A program made the position numbers and the translations under genes. The notes under the pieces were generated by a model that was given only the letters and a program-made list of their open reading frames with translations, was not told the DNA's origin and searched no databases. Shown here in pieces: positions 53,653 to 61,336 of a DNA stretch of 64,000 nt (position 1 is the stretch's first letter; every line of letters starts with the position of its first letter). This DNA is from Chitinophaga pinensis (GTDB lineage Bacteria; Bacteroidota; Bacteroidia; UKL13-3). The DNA is taken from assembly GCA_945898275.1 (NCBI GenBank), contig CAMDHZ010000001.1:62001-126000 (forward strand), in the 5' to 3' direction.

Positions 53653-53799
53653 TTAATAAAAACGGTTAAAAAAAGAATCGTTTTTTTTTCTAGAACGTTT
53701 TCTCCAATAATCAATGTACCATGGCCAATCTGGATAGTTATTTGGTTTATAAATGAATAATCCATTCGCTTTCAGACTTGTCTGAATGGCTCCAATCAA
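53653..53799 (-). CDS. Possible small Trp-rich basic protein
   Basis: A 48-codon frame from TTG 53797-53799 reads IGAIQTSLKANGLFIYKPNN, then YPDWPWYIDYWRKRSRKKND and a Phe-rich end. The composition (three Trp, three Tyr, basic cluster) is protein-like and not what random AT-rich DNA gives. No ATG is present, so it may be a remnant. The flanking interval 53618-53953 holds otherwise only an A/T-rich hairpin near 53657-53690. Confidence 0.35.
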   Translation of the reverse strand: MIGAIQTSLKANGLFIYKPNNYPDWPWYIDYWRKRSRKKNDSFFNRFY

Positions 53800-53953
53800 T
53801 TTGGTAATCTCCCATTAATAACCTTATGCTTTGTACTATCGTTGATCTAAGAAATAAATAATGAAATCATTATTATTGTAGTATTCAATTTTTAGCCATT
53901 CAATTGAAAAAGCAATCAACGAAAGAATTTTCAAGATAAATTGTCAACACCAA

Positions 53954-55069
53954 ATGAGAACAATAACTTTTATACTTTTTTATTTTTCATTCCTTCAAGC
54001 TATCTGCTCTCAAAACTTGAATCCGAAAACAGAGAAAGATGTTTATGATTATCTCAATTCAAAAAATACTAGTTTAGACAAAATTGAAGGCATTTATAAA
54101 AAATATAATATGCTATCTATTGATAACGGGGCATGGAGAGATAAAGGTAAAGTGCTGAAAAAAGCCATAATTAGGTCAACTGTTGATACAAGTGAATTTT
54201 TAATCTATGAAATTGAATCTAGCGGCATTCTTAAAATAAATGAGGATAAAATTAACAAATCATATGCTTATAAATATATAATCCCTGTAAAAAAGGATCC
54301 AATTAAGGATTTAGAATTCATCAATGGCAACTCATTTCAATCCATAGTTGTAGAACAATATGATACTGAATTAGGACTATTAAGAGTAAATGTAAATTAT
54401 GATCGCATTTATCCTACAAAGGAGGACATTCAAGTTTGGAATTTGAATTCAAAACCTAAAATTGGAACTGGAACTGGATTTTTGATTAATGAAAGTCTAA
54501 TTATAACCAATTATCATGTTATTAAGGATGCAAAAAAGATTGAACTTACAAATAGTGTTAATAATAAAGAAATAGAACTAAAATTAATAGGGTATGATAA
54601 AGCAAATGATTTAGCCATATTAAAACCTGAGCAGCCATTAAATAAAAAAAAGAATCCAATTTCAATTACTTTCACTTCTCAATTGCAAGGAAAGTCAATT
54701 TTTGTTCTTGGGTATCCTCTTGTTGAAACAATGGGTAAAGAGGTAAAGCTAACAAATGGCATAATAAGCTCTCAGAATGGATTTCAGGATGATATTACAT
54801 CCTACCAGATAAGCGCTCCAATACAACCAGGAAACAGCGGCAGTCCCGTATTCAGCATGGAAGGTAAATTAATAGGAATTGCATCATCTAAGCATTCAGA
54901 AGCAGAAGGTGTTGGATATTGTATAAAGACTTCTTATCTTAAACTATTATTGGAATCTTATTCTATTTCAATAGATAATACTAGAGGATTGGAACTTTCG
55001 AAGCTTAAGTTTGAAGATAAAATTAAAACATTAAAAGATTACGTTTTTAACATTCAAGTTGAATATTAG
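53954..55069 (+). CDS. Secreted trypsin-like serine protease
   Basis: This 371-residue protein has a signal peptide (MRTITFILFYFSFLQAICSQ). An N-terminal domain of unknown type (about 20-165) is followed by a trypsin-like domain. The catalytic triad is visible: His188 in ITNYHVIKDA, Asp219 in KANDLAIL and Ser295 in QPGNSGSPVF. No PDZ domain follows, so it is not a full HtrA. The gene is AT-rich, stands alone and is in the accessory region; its substrate is unknown. Confidence 0.88.
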   Translation: MRTITFILFYFSFLQAICSQNLNPKTEKDVYDYLNSKNTSLDKIEGIYKKYNMLSIDNGAWRDKGKVLKKAIIRSTVDTSEFLIYEIESSGILKINEDKINKSYAYKYIIPVKKDPIKDLEFINGNSFQSIVVEQYDTELGLLRVNVNYDRIYPTKEDIQVWNLNSKPKIGTGTGFLINESLIITNYHVIKDAKKIELTNSVNNKEIELKLIGYDKANDLAILKPEQPLNKKKNPISITFTSQLQGKSIFVLGYPLVETMGKEVKLTNGIISSQNGFQDDITSYQISAPIQPGNSGSPVFSMEGKLIGIASSKHSEAEGVGYCIKTSYLKLLLESYSISIDNTRGLELSKLKFEDKIKTLKDYVFNIQVEY

Positions 55070-55397
55070 TTGTGTGGCATGCACGAAATGAAATTTACGA
55101 AATCTAATAACAATATTACATTTAAGTTTTAGTTGATTTAAAACTTAGGATTTCATATTAAAGTTATGGAATCCATCTTTGATTAAATAATCTAAAACAA
55201 AAAAAGATTTTCCTTAATATACAAAATTCAACTAAACTTAGCTAAATCGGAACTACCAACATAAAATAAATTCATTAGATCCATCAACTTTTTTCACCCA
55301 TTCTGAGCCAATTAAGGCCTATTATCAATTAGGTAAAATAGTCTTTAATAAGTTAATTATTATATACAATTTAAAGAGATAGGAATATGGATAAACT
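55070..55397. other. Gene-free interval
   Basis: AT-rich, with no promoter, terminator or supported gene. A 20-codon protein-like stretch on minus near 55253-55315 (IGSEWVKKVDGSNEF) may be a decayed gene but is too short to call. Confidence 0.5.
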
Positions 55398-55598
55398 TTA
55401 CAAGGTATTTTTCCTTTTAGTTGCTTCCAGACGAGCTTCGTCTAACTCCTTATCATTGAAAAATGTCTTTCCACATTTGGTGCAAATTTTATCACCAGTA
55501 TCGCCCCCAAGATAATACTCCTTTGTAACTTCAAAATGCTCACAAATCATTCCTTTTGGCCAATCAGCCCTTAACTGTTTTCCTTCATCAAATTGCAT
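55398..55598 (-). CDS. Small zinc-ribbon-like protein
   Basis: This 66-residue protein has Cys-x-His (MICEHFEV) and a Cys-x-x-Cys (KICTKCGKTF) that could bind one zinc, with a charged helical tail (DKELDEARLEATKRKN). It is predicted cytoplasmic. No family is assigned. Confidence 0.6.
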   Translation of the reverse strand: MQFDEGKQLRADWPKGMICEHFEVTKEYYLGGDTGDKICTKCGKTFFNDKELDEARLEATKRKNTL

Positions 55599-55957
55599 AA
55601 CTATTCATATTTATTTACACAAAGATGTGGATTCAAGAACTGATAATCCAAAACTATTCTGGCCTAAAACTTTCTTCTTTAGAATGTCAAGGAATTAAAT
55701 AATTCACTTAATAATTTAATTGGAATTGATTCTGTCATCGTTCATTATTTTGTTGTCCCAAAAAATTGAACCTTTAATTTTTTCCTCCACAACTTTTGCG
55801 TTTGATCCAACTTTTGTGTTTGATTCAAAAAAAAATCGTGCCAAAACAGTATGCAAATAGTATGCAAAAAAAAAGGGTTTAAAGCGGACATGCTCTAAAC
55901 CCTTGATTTTACTGCTCCCTCTCCTGCCCCGATAGCAATGGGGGTCGAACCAGTAGT
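55599..55957. other. Interval with short direct repeats, downstream of the GIY-YIG array
   Basis: It contains AGTATGCAAA twice (55848-55857, 55859-55868), two GTTTGAT-type repeats near 55800-55826, and the minus-strand terminator at 55866-55904. No gene is supported. Confidence 0.5.
55866..55904 (-). terminator. Terminator after GIY-YIG gene A
   Basis: AAGGGTTTA and TAAACCCTT pair, followed on minus by a run of nine T. It ends the tRNA-Asn/GIY-YIG array. Confidence 0.8.
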
Positions 55958-56245
55958 TTACTGATATTTTAAACGGAGATTCTCGATAATTTCTGGGTGC
56001 AAAATCAAATTCTCTATGTATTTCCTAGATTTCATATTTTTAATATGTCTCTCTATAGAATATGCTTGTTGGGAAGTGAGATTATTGATAAGTAAAAATT
56101 TAATCCATGGTATACCTTTAGCTGTAAATGCATTTGGATAGGCTAAAGTATTATGTTCATCTAATCGCTGAGAAAAATTTGCACAAGTTCCGATGTAATA
56201 CCTATTAAGTTTGCCTGAGAAAATTATATATACTTCATATGTCAT
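55958..56245 (-). CDS. GIY-YIG nuclease family protein, copy A
   Basis: This 95-residue single-domain protein has the first strand EVYIIFSGKL, the YIG strand YYIGTC, the catalytic Arg region RLDEHN and Glu66 in SIERHIKNMKSRKYIE. It differs from copy B at seven positions. The gene is in the duplicated unit downstream of tRNA-Asn; a hairpin copied from the tRNA trailer lies between each gene and the next. DNA cleavage at tRNA sites is an attractive inference but not shown. Confidence 0.88.
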   Translation of the reverse strand: MTYEVYIIFSGKLNRYYIGTCANFSQRLDEHNTLAYPNAFTAKGIPWIKFLLINNLTSQQAYSIERHIKNMKSRKYIENLILHPEIIENLRLKYQ

Positions 56246-56251
56246 TTCATG

Positions 56252-56292
56252 AAAAAAGGCCGCTTCCGATGACTATCGGAATGCGGCCTTTT
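56252..56292 (-). terminator. Hairpin copy between GIY-YIG genes
   Basis: AAAAGGCCGC and GCGGCCTTTT arms, a copy of the tRNA-Asn trailer terminator 379 bp away. Confidence 0.75.
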
Positions 56293-56336
56293 GCTCCCTC
56301 TCCTGCCCCGATAGCAATCGGGGTCGAACCAGTAGT

Positions 56337-56624
56337 TTACTGATATTTTAAACGGAGATTCTCGATAATTTCTGGGTGCAAAATCAAATTCTCGATGTAT
56401 TTCCTAGATTTCATTTTTTTAATATGTCTCTCTATTGAATATGCTTGTTGGGAAGTGAGATTATCAATAAGTAAAAATTTAATCCATGGTATACCTTTGG
56501 TTGTAAATGCATTTGGATAGGCTAAATTATTATGTTCATCTAATCGCAGAGAAAAATTTGCACAAGTTCCGATATAATACCTATTAAGTTTGGCTGAGAA
56601 AATTATATATACTTCATAAATCAT
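56337..56624 (-). CDS. GIY-YIG nuclease family protein, copy B
   Basis: This 95-residue near-twin of copy A (88 of 95 identical by eye) has the same motifs: EVYIIFSAKL, YYIGTC, RLDEHNN, SIERHIKKMKSRKYIE. It is the unit next to tRNA-Asn. The seven substitutions leave the catalytic residues intact in both copies, so both are probably under selection or the duplication is recent. Confidence 0.88.
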   Translation of the reverse strand: MIYEVYIIFSAKLNRYYIGTCANFSLRLDEHNNLAYPNAFTTKGIPWIKFLLIDNLTSQQAYSIERHIKKMKSRKYIENLILHPEIIENLRLKYQ

Positions 56625-56630
56625 TTCATG

Positions 56631-56671
56631 AAAAAAGGCCGCTTCTGAGGACTATCGGAATGCGGCCTTTT
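56631..56671 (-). terminator. tRNA-Asn trailer terminator
   Basis: AAAAGGCCGC and GCGGCCTTTTTT arms, on minus directly after the tRNA 3' end. Confidence 0.8.
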
Positions 56672-56672
56672 G

Positions 56673-56746
56673 CTCCCTCTCCTGGGCTCGAACCAGGGAC
56701 CCCATGATTAACAGTCATGTGCTCTAACCAGCTGAGCTAAGAAGGA
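56673..56746 (-). tRNA. tRNA-Asn (anticodon GTT)
   Basis: 74 nt on minus. The acceptor TCCTTCT pairs with AGAGGGA (one G-T) and has discriminator G. The anticodon loop CTGTTAA has GTT. The T-arm is CCTGG TTCGAGC CCAGG. CCA is not encoded. The 3' end is the boundary of the accessory region. Confidence 0.95.
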
Positions 56747-56832
56747 ATATATTTCCCTTTCGGGGATGCAATGATAGGAATTGATTTTAAAAAACGCAAT
56801 ATTTGCGACATAATTTTTTAAAAAATATTTGC

Positions 56833-57771
56833 ATGAGTTTATTAGTCGTTGGTAGTGTGGCATTTGACGCCATTGAAACACCCTTTGGGAAAACAGATAA
56901 AATTGTTGGTGGTGCCGCTTCTTACATTTCTTTAGCTGCTTCTTACTTTACCAGAAGCACAAATCTTGTAGCGGTTGTTGGGGATGATTTCCCACACAAC
57001 TTCATTCAACACCTCAACAAACACGGTGTAAATACCGAAGGGCTGCAAATTAAAGAAGGTGAAAAATCTTTTTTCTGGAGTGGCAAGTATCATACTGATA
57101 TGAACTCAAGAGACACATTAATTACAGAGCTAAATGTATTAGGTAGTTTTGACCCAATTGTACCTGCATCTTACCAAGATTGCGAATACTTAATGTTAGG
57201 AAATTTAACCCCTAAAGTTCAACAAACTGTAATTGAGCGTTTAACTAAAAGACCAAAGCTTATTGTAATGGATACCATGAATTTTTGGATGGAGGTAGCC
57301 ATGGATGATTTACGTCAAACGCTTAAAATGGTTGATGTTCTAACCATTAACGATGAAGAAGCTCGTCAACTTTCTGGTGAATATTCTTTAGTGAAAGCGG
57401 CTGCAAAAATCCAAGAAATGGGCCCTAAATACCTAATCATTAAAAAGGGCGAAAATGGCGCTTTATTATTTCATGGTAAACAAGTTTTCTTTGCTCCAGC
57501 TTTGCCATTAGAAGAGGTGTTTGACCCAACTGGTGCAGGTGATACTTTCGCAGGAGGATTTATTGGATACTTGGCGAAAACAGATGATATTAGTTTCGAA
57601 AACATGAAGAATGCAATCATCTTTGGTTCAGCCATGGCCTCTTTTTGTGTGGAACGCTTTGGCACTGAAAGAATCATAGATTTGAGCCAACGTGAATTAG
57701 ATGATCGTATCCAAGCTTTCAAAAACCTAGTTAGGTTCAATATTGGCGCTAACTTGAGTCAAGACAATTAA
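56833..57771 (+). CDS. PfkB family carbohydrate or nucleoside kinase
   Basis: This 312-residue ribokinase-like enzyme has the N-terminal GGAASYISLAASYF glycine motif, GDDFPHNFIQHL and the catalytic C-terminal motif DPTGAGDTFAGGFIGYL with the base Asp. KYLIIKKGENGALL adds to the family pattern. The substrate may be a sugar or adenosine. ATG 56833 (MSLLVVGSVAFD) is chosen over a TTG at 56803. It lies next to tRNA-Asn but on the other strand. Confidence 0.92.
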   Translation: MSLLVVGSVAFDAIETPFGKTDKIVGGAASYISLAASYFTRSTNLVAVVGDDFPHNFIQHLNKHGVNTEGLQIKEGEKSFFWSGKYHTDMNSRDTLITELNVLGSFDPIVPASYQDCEYLMLGNLTPKVQQTVIERLTKRPKLIVMDTMNFWMEVAMDDLRQTLKMVDVLTINDEEARQLSGEYSLVKAAAKIQEMGPKYLIIKKGENGALLFHGKQVFFAPALPLEEVFDPTGAGDTFAGGFIGYLAKTDDISFENMKNAIIFGSAMASFCVERFGTERIIDLSQRELDDRIQAFKNLVRFNIGANLSQDN

Positions 57772-57813
57772 TATACATTTTTTTACACGGGTTTACACCC
57801 ACAAACAAATAAT

Positions 57814-58293
57814 ATGCAAATAAGTGCACAAAAGGTAGTGTCCATCCACTACACGCTTACAGACAATGATGGTAATGTTCTTGACACCTCTAGCAATGGA
57901 GAACCTTTGAATTATATTCAAGGTGTTGGTGCCTTAATAGCTGGTATGGAAGAAGGTTTGGAAGGCAAGTTAAAAGGAGACAAACTTCAATTAAAAATAG
58001 CGCCAGAAAAAGGCTATGGCATTCACCAACCTGAAATGATACAGCAAGTTCCTTTGAGCGCATTTGGCGGTCAAATGGTTAGCCCTGGTATGCAGTTTGA
58101 AGCTGGTACAGAGGAGCAAAGATTTATCGTAACGGTTACAGATGTAAATGATGAATTTGCAACAATAGATGGTAATCATCCATTGGCAGGCGTAGAGTTG
58201 AATTTTGATGTGGAAGTATTAGAAGTACGTGAAGCAAGTGAAGAAGAATTAGACCATGGACATGTTCATGGTCCGGGTGCCCATCACCACTAA
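57814..58293 (+). CDS. SlyD-like FKBP peptidyl-prolyl isomerase
   Basis: This 159-residue prolyl isomerase and chaperone is of the SlyD type: QKVVSIHYTLTDNDGNVLDTS, EGLEGKLKGDKLQLKIAPEKGYG, then the IF-domain insert, NHPLAGVELNFDVEVLEV and a His-rich tail (DHGHVHGPGAHHH) that probably binds nickel or another metal. It is cytoplasmic and follows the PfkB kinase by 42 bp. Confidence 0.93.
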   Translation: MQISAQKVVSIHYTLTDNDGNVLDTSSNGEPLNYIQGVGALIAGMEEGLEGKLKGDKLQLKIAPEKGYGIHQPEMIQQVPLSAFGGQMVSPGMQFEAGTEEQRFIVTVTDVNDEFATIDGNHPLAGVELNFDVEVLEVREASEEELDHGHVHGPGAHHH

Positions 58294-58321
58294 TTAAGAT
58301 TAAATTTCATTATATAAAAAA

Positions 58322-58367
58322 GACTTTCTTTTCTGGTTTGAACCAAGATAAGAAAGTCTTTTTTTTG
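58322..58367. terminator. Bidirectional terminator with the dispersed word in its loop
   Basis: AAAGACTTTCTT and AAGAAAGTCTTT pair across a 20-base loop that contains GGTTTGAACC, with T runs on both sides. It separates the FKBP and PntB genes. Confidence 0.85.
58335..58344 (-). repeat. Dispersed word GGTTCAAACC, copy 12 (terminator loop)
   Basis: GGTTTGAACC on plus, inside the loop of the terminator, so no protein constrains it. Confidence 0.75.
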
Positions 58368-58369
58368 CC

Positions 58370-59827
58370 TTATCCTAAGGCTTTTATCTCACTCACCAAT
58401 TGGTTGAGTGCTTTTTTAGCGTCTCCAAACAACATGCTGGTTTTTGGTTTATAGAATAATTCATTTTCTATTCCTGCATAACCAGCCTTCATACTTCTTT
58501 TGTTTACAATCACATGTGCTGCTGCTTCTACATCTAAAATTGGCATACCATAAATTGGGGAGCTTGGGTCTGTTTTAGCAGCAGGATTAACTACGTCATT
58601 AGCTCCAACTACCAGCACCACATCGGTTGTTGCAAACTCTGGGTTTATTTCCTCCATTTCAACTAACTTATCGTAGCTTACATTACTTTCTGCAAGCAAT
58701 ACATTCATATGTCCGGGCATTCGACCAGCAACTGGGTGAATGGCATATTTTACTTCTACGCCTTCAGATTCTAGCAATGTTTCTAATTCGTGCACCACAT
58801 GTTGTGCTTGGGCTACAGCAAGTCCATAGCCAGGCACGATAATTACTTTTTTGGCATACTTCATCAAGATAGCGGTATCTGAGGCATTTACTTCTTTGAT
58901 AGCGCCTTCGAAGCCTGCGGAAGAAGATGCGGCGGCGGCTTTGCCGCCGCCTCCAAAATTACCTATCAGCACATTTAACAAGGAGCGATTCATGGCTTTA
59001 CACATTACTATGGTTAATAAAGTTCCGGCAGAGCCTACCAAAATCCCTCCTACCAACATCACTTTGTTGTCGTATAAAAATCCGCCAAAGGCTGCTGCAA
59101 CACCTGTAAATGAATTCAACAATGATATAACTACAGGCATGTCTGCTCCACCAATTGGCATCACAAATAAAATTCCATACAACAAGGAAAGTGCTAATAC
59201 CAAATAAAACCAAAACTCTTGGTTGCTCTCACCCATCATGGCCATCCAAGTAAAAGCAAGAATAACTGCCAGCAATCCAATATTAATAAATTGTTGAAAG
59301 CCAAAAGATTTATCCTTTACCTTACCACTTAGCTTGCCATAAGCAATCATACTGCCCGAGAAAGAAATTGAACCAATGATCATTCCTAACAATATAATTA
59401 GTAACCTACCTTTTAACGCAGCAGACGCACCCGGTATTAATAAGGCTGCAATTGCCATTGGTTCAGCAAAAGTTGATTGAATATGCTGAAACTCAATAAT
59501 AGAAATCAACATGGCACAAGCACCTCCCATTCCATTAAATAAACTTACCATTTCTGGCATGGCTGTCATTTGAACTTTCTTTGCCGCAAGCCAACCTATT
59601 ACCGTTCCTACGGCCAATCCACCAAAAATTAAGGGGAGATTTTTTAAATGATGGCCATTGGCATCTGTATATAAAAAAATGGTTCCAAAAATGGCTATTC
59701 CCATTCCAAATGCTGCAATTAAGTTTCCTTTACGCGCAGTGCTTGGGTTGCCAAGAAACTTCAATCCAAGAATAAAAGTAACTGAGGCAATTAAGTATAT
59801 TATTTGTAGTGTAATCTGTAATGTCAT
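58370..59827 (-). CDS. pntB: NAD(P) transhydrogenase subunit beta
   Basis: This 485-residue membrane subunit couples proton import to hydride transfer from NADH to NADP. The N-terminal half has about nine helices. The C-terminal NADP-binding domain has VIIVPGYGLAVAQAQH, VKYAIHPVAGRMPGHMNVLLAE, VGANDVVNPAA and the end ELFYKPKTSMLFGDAKKALN. It is the third gene of the pntAA-pntAB-pntB operon. The spacing from the pntAB gene is 4 bp. Confidence 0.96.
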   Translation of the reverse strand: MTLQITLQIIYLIASVTFILGLKFLGNPSTARKGNLIAAFGMGIAIFGTIFLYTDANGHHLKNLPLIFGGLAVGTVIGWLAAKKVQMTAMPEMVSLFNGMGGACAMLISIIEFQHIQSTFAEPMAIAALLIPGASAALKGRLLIILLGMIIGSISFSGSMIAYGKLSGKVKDKSFGFQQFINIGLLAVILAFTWMAMMGESNQEFWFYLVLALSLLYGILFVMPIGGADMPVVISLLNSFTGVAAAFGGFLYDNKVMLVGGILVGSAGTLLTIVMCKAMNRSLLNVLIGNFGGGGKAAAASSSAGFEGAIKEVNASDTAILMKYAKKVIIVPGYGLAVAQAQHVVHELETLLESEGVEVKYAIHPVAGRMPGHMNVLLAESNVSYDKLVEMEEINPEFATTDVVLVVGANDVVNPAAKTDPSSPIYGMPILDVEAAAHVIVNKRSMKAGYAGIENELFYKPKTSMLFGDAKKALNQLVSEIKALG

Positions 59828-59831
59828 AATC

Positions 59832-60125
59832 TTACTTCTTCTTTTTAAACATTTCTAACATTCTATCTGTAACCACAAAGCCACCCACCACATTTAGTGT
59901 TCCCAATACCACTGCCAAAAATCCTAGTACCAAAGAAATAGTGTGCGTTGCCTCCCCCATTACAATGATAGAACCAATGATAACTACGCCATGTATGGCA
60001 TTTGCGCCGCTCATTAAAGGTGTATGTAAAACAGATGGCACATGCCCAATTAACTCAATGCCCACAAAAACCATCAACACAATGAGGTAAATGAGCTGTA
60101 AATGTTCGTTTATAAATGATAGCAT
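59832..60125 (-). CDS. pntAB: NAD(P) transhydrogenase subunit alpha-2
   Basis: This 97-residue membrane subunit has three helices (LIYLIVLMVFVGIELIG, NAIHGVVIIGSIIVMG, SLVLGFLAVVLGTLNVVGGF) and ends with DRMLEMFKKKK. It corresponds to the membrane part of alpha, which is a separate gene in this split arrangement. It sits 12 bp after pntAA. Confidence 0.95.
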   Translation of the reverse strand: MLSFINEHLQLIYLIVLMVFVGIELIGHVPSVLHTPLMSGANAIHGVVIIGSIIVMGEATHTISLVLGFLAVVLGTLNVVGGFVVTDRMLEMFKKKK

Positions 60126-60137
60126 ATTTTATTATAG

Positions 60138-61241
60138 TTATTTTTTTAATACCTCGCCTTTGTGCGTAATCAAAGTTCCTTTGGTAATCTCTTCTTCCAT
60201 TTCCCATTTAAAGCTATCTTTTGTGGCTAAATGATTCAATAAATTTTGAATATTCTTAGCATAAAGTTCACTTGCATTGGTTGCTAAAGTAGAAGGTAAG
60301 TTACTCTTACCAATAATGGTTACACCGTTTTTGGTTACGGTTTGATCCAACTCACTTAAAGCACAGTTACCACCCTGTTCTACTGCCATATCAACAATGA
60401 CACTTCCCAATTTCATTTGTTTCACTTGGTCTTCAGTAATTAGAACTGGTGCTTTCTTTCCCATCACCAAAGCAGTGGTTATAACTAAATCTGCCTGAAA
60501 CAAACTTTTATTTACCGCTTCCTTTTGCTTGGCTAAGTATTCTGCCGACACTTCTTTGGCATAACCACCTTCCACCTTTGCAGCTTCTTCTGACTTAACC
60601 TCAATGTATTTTCCTCCCAAACTCTCTACCTGTTCTTTGGTTTCTGGTCGAACATCTGTTACCTCCACAACGGCCCCAAGTCTCTTTGCTGTTGCTATGG
60701 CTTGCAAACCAGCAACACCTGCTCCATATATTAAAACCCTCGCAGGTGTAACTGTTCCAGCGGCAGTCATTAGCAAAGGAAAAATTTTACTAAGCGCCTC
60801 CGCTCCAATTATTACGGCTTTGTATCCAGCCAAATTAGCTTGAGAACTTAAAGCATCCATGTTTTGGGCACGAGAGATCCTTGGAATAGCATCCATGCTG
60901 AAGGCACTTATTTGCTTTGCAGCCAATTGTTGCACCATGGCCTCATTAAAAGCTGCGTACAAGTATGAAATTAAAGCCATGCCTGAACGCATTGAATTTA
61001 TCTCCTCCTCATCTGGGGCATTTACCTTGGCTAAGATATCAGCATTTTGAAGCAATTCCTGCTTAGGCTTTATCAAGCAACCTGCTTTCTCGTAGGCGCC
61101 ATCATCAAAGTTGGAAGCGTATCCTGCGTTGGGTTCAACCCAAACTTCATACCCTGCTTTAATAAGTTGCTGCGCCACTGTAGGTGTTATGGCAACACGA
61201 TTTTCAGCTACTCGTTTTTCTTTTACTACTGCAATCTTCAT
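60138..61241 (-). CDS. pntAA: NAD(P) transhydrogenase subunit alpha-1
   Basis: This 367-residue soluble NAD-binding subunit shows MKIAVVKEKRVAENRVAITP, VEPNAGYASNF, ARVLIYGAGVAGLQAIATAKRLGAVVEVTDVRPE (NAD fold) and MAVEQGGNCALSE. The length and motifs match the soluble domain of PntA, which includes the alanine-dehydrogenase-like fold. It is the first gene of the operon; a weak TAGATTTG box lies at 61284-61291 on minus. Confidence 0.96.
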   Translation of the reverse strand: MKIAVVKEKRVAENRVAITPTVAQQLIKAGYEVWVEPNAGYASNFDDGAYEKAGCLIKPKQELLQNADILAKVNAPDEEEINSMRSGMALISYLYAAFNEAMVQQLAAKQISAFSMDAIPRISRAQNMDALSSQANLAGYKAVIIGAEALSKIFPLLMTAAGTVTPARVLIYGAGVAGLQAIATAKRLGAVVEVTDVRPETKEQVESLGGKYIEVKSEEAAKVEGGYAKEVSAEYLAKQKEAVNKSLFQADLVITTALVMGKKAPVLITEDQVKQMKLGSVIVDMAVEQGGNCALSELDQTVTKNGVTIIGKSNLPSTLATNASELYAKNIQNLLNHLATKDSFKWEMEEEITKGTLITHKGEVLKK

Positions 61242-61336
61242 TTGATAAGTTAAAACATTATTTTGGCCAGACTGTTCCTAAACCAAATCTATTTCAATTA
61301 TACAGAATTATACGCATTTACAAACTAATTTATATC

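Larger units (their letters stand above)
55913..56671 (-). repeat. Two tandem 379-bp units at the tRNA-Asn 3' end
   Basis: TGCTCCCTCTCCTG occurs at 55913-55926, 56292-56305 and 56671-56684, exactly 379 bp apart. The last is the true 3' end of tRNA-Asn. Each unit has one GIY-YIG gene, a GGCCGC hairpin and a copy of the tRNA 3' part. Confidence 0.9.

Noticed and set aside
55926-55950. Additional tRNA gene near the GIY-YIG genes
   Set aside because: Only the T-arm and acceptor 3' part are present, with a hairpin insert. There is no D-arm or anticodon arm.
58370-61241. PntA split by a frameshift
   Set aside because: Three separate genes with clean starts and short gaps are the normal pntAA-pntAB-pntB arrangement in many bacteria.
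61184-61336. Upstream extension of the HDAC-like protein
   Set aside because: It overlaps the pntAA start antisense and has no family similarity. The family begins at MLKIAYHPIY.
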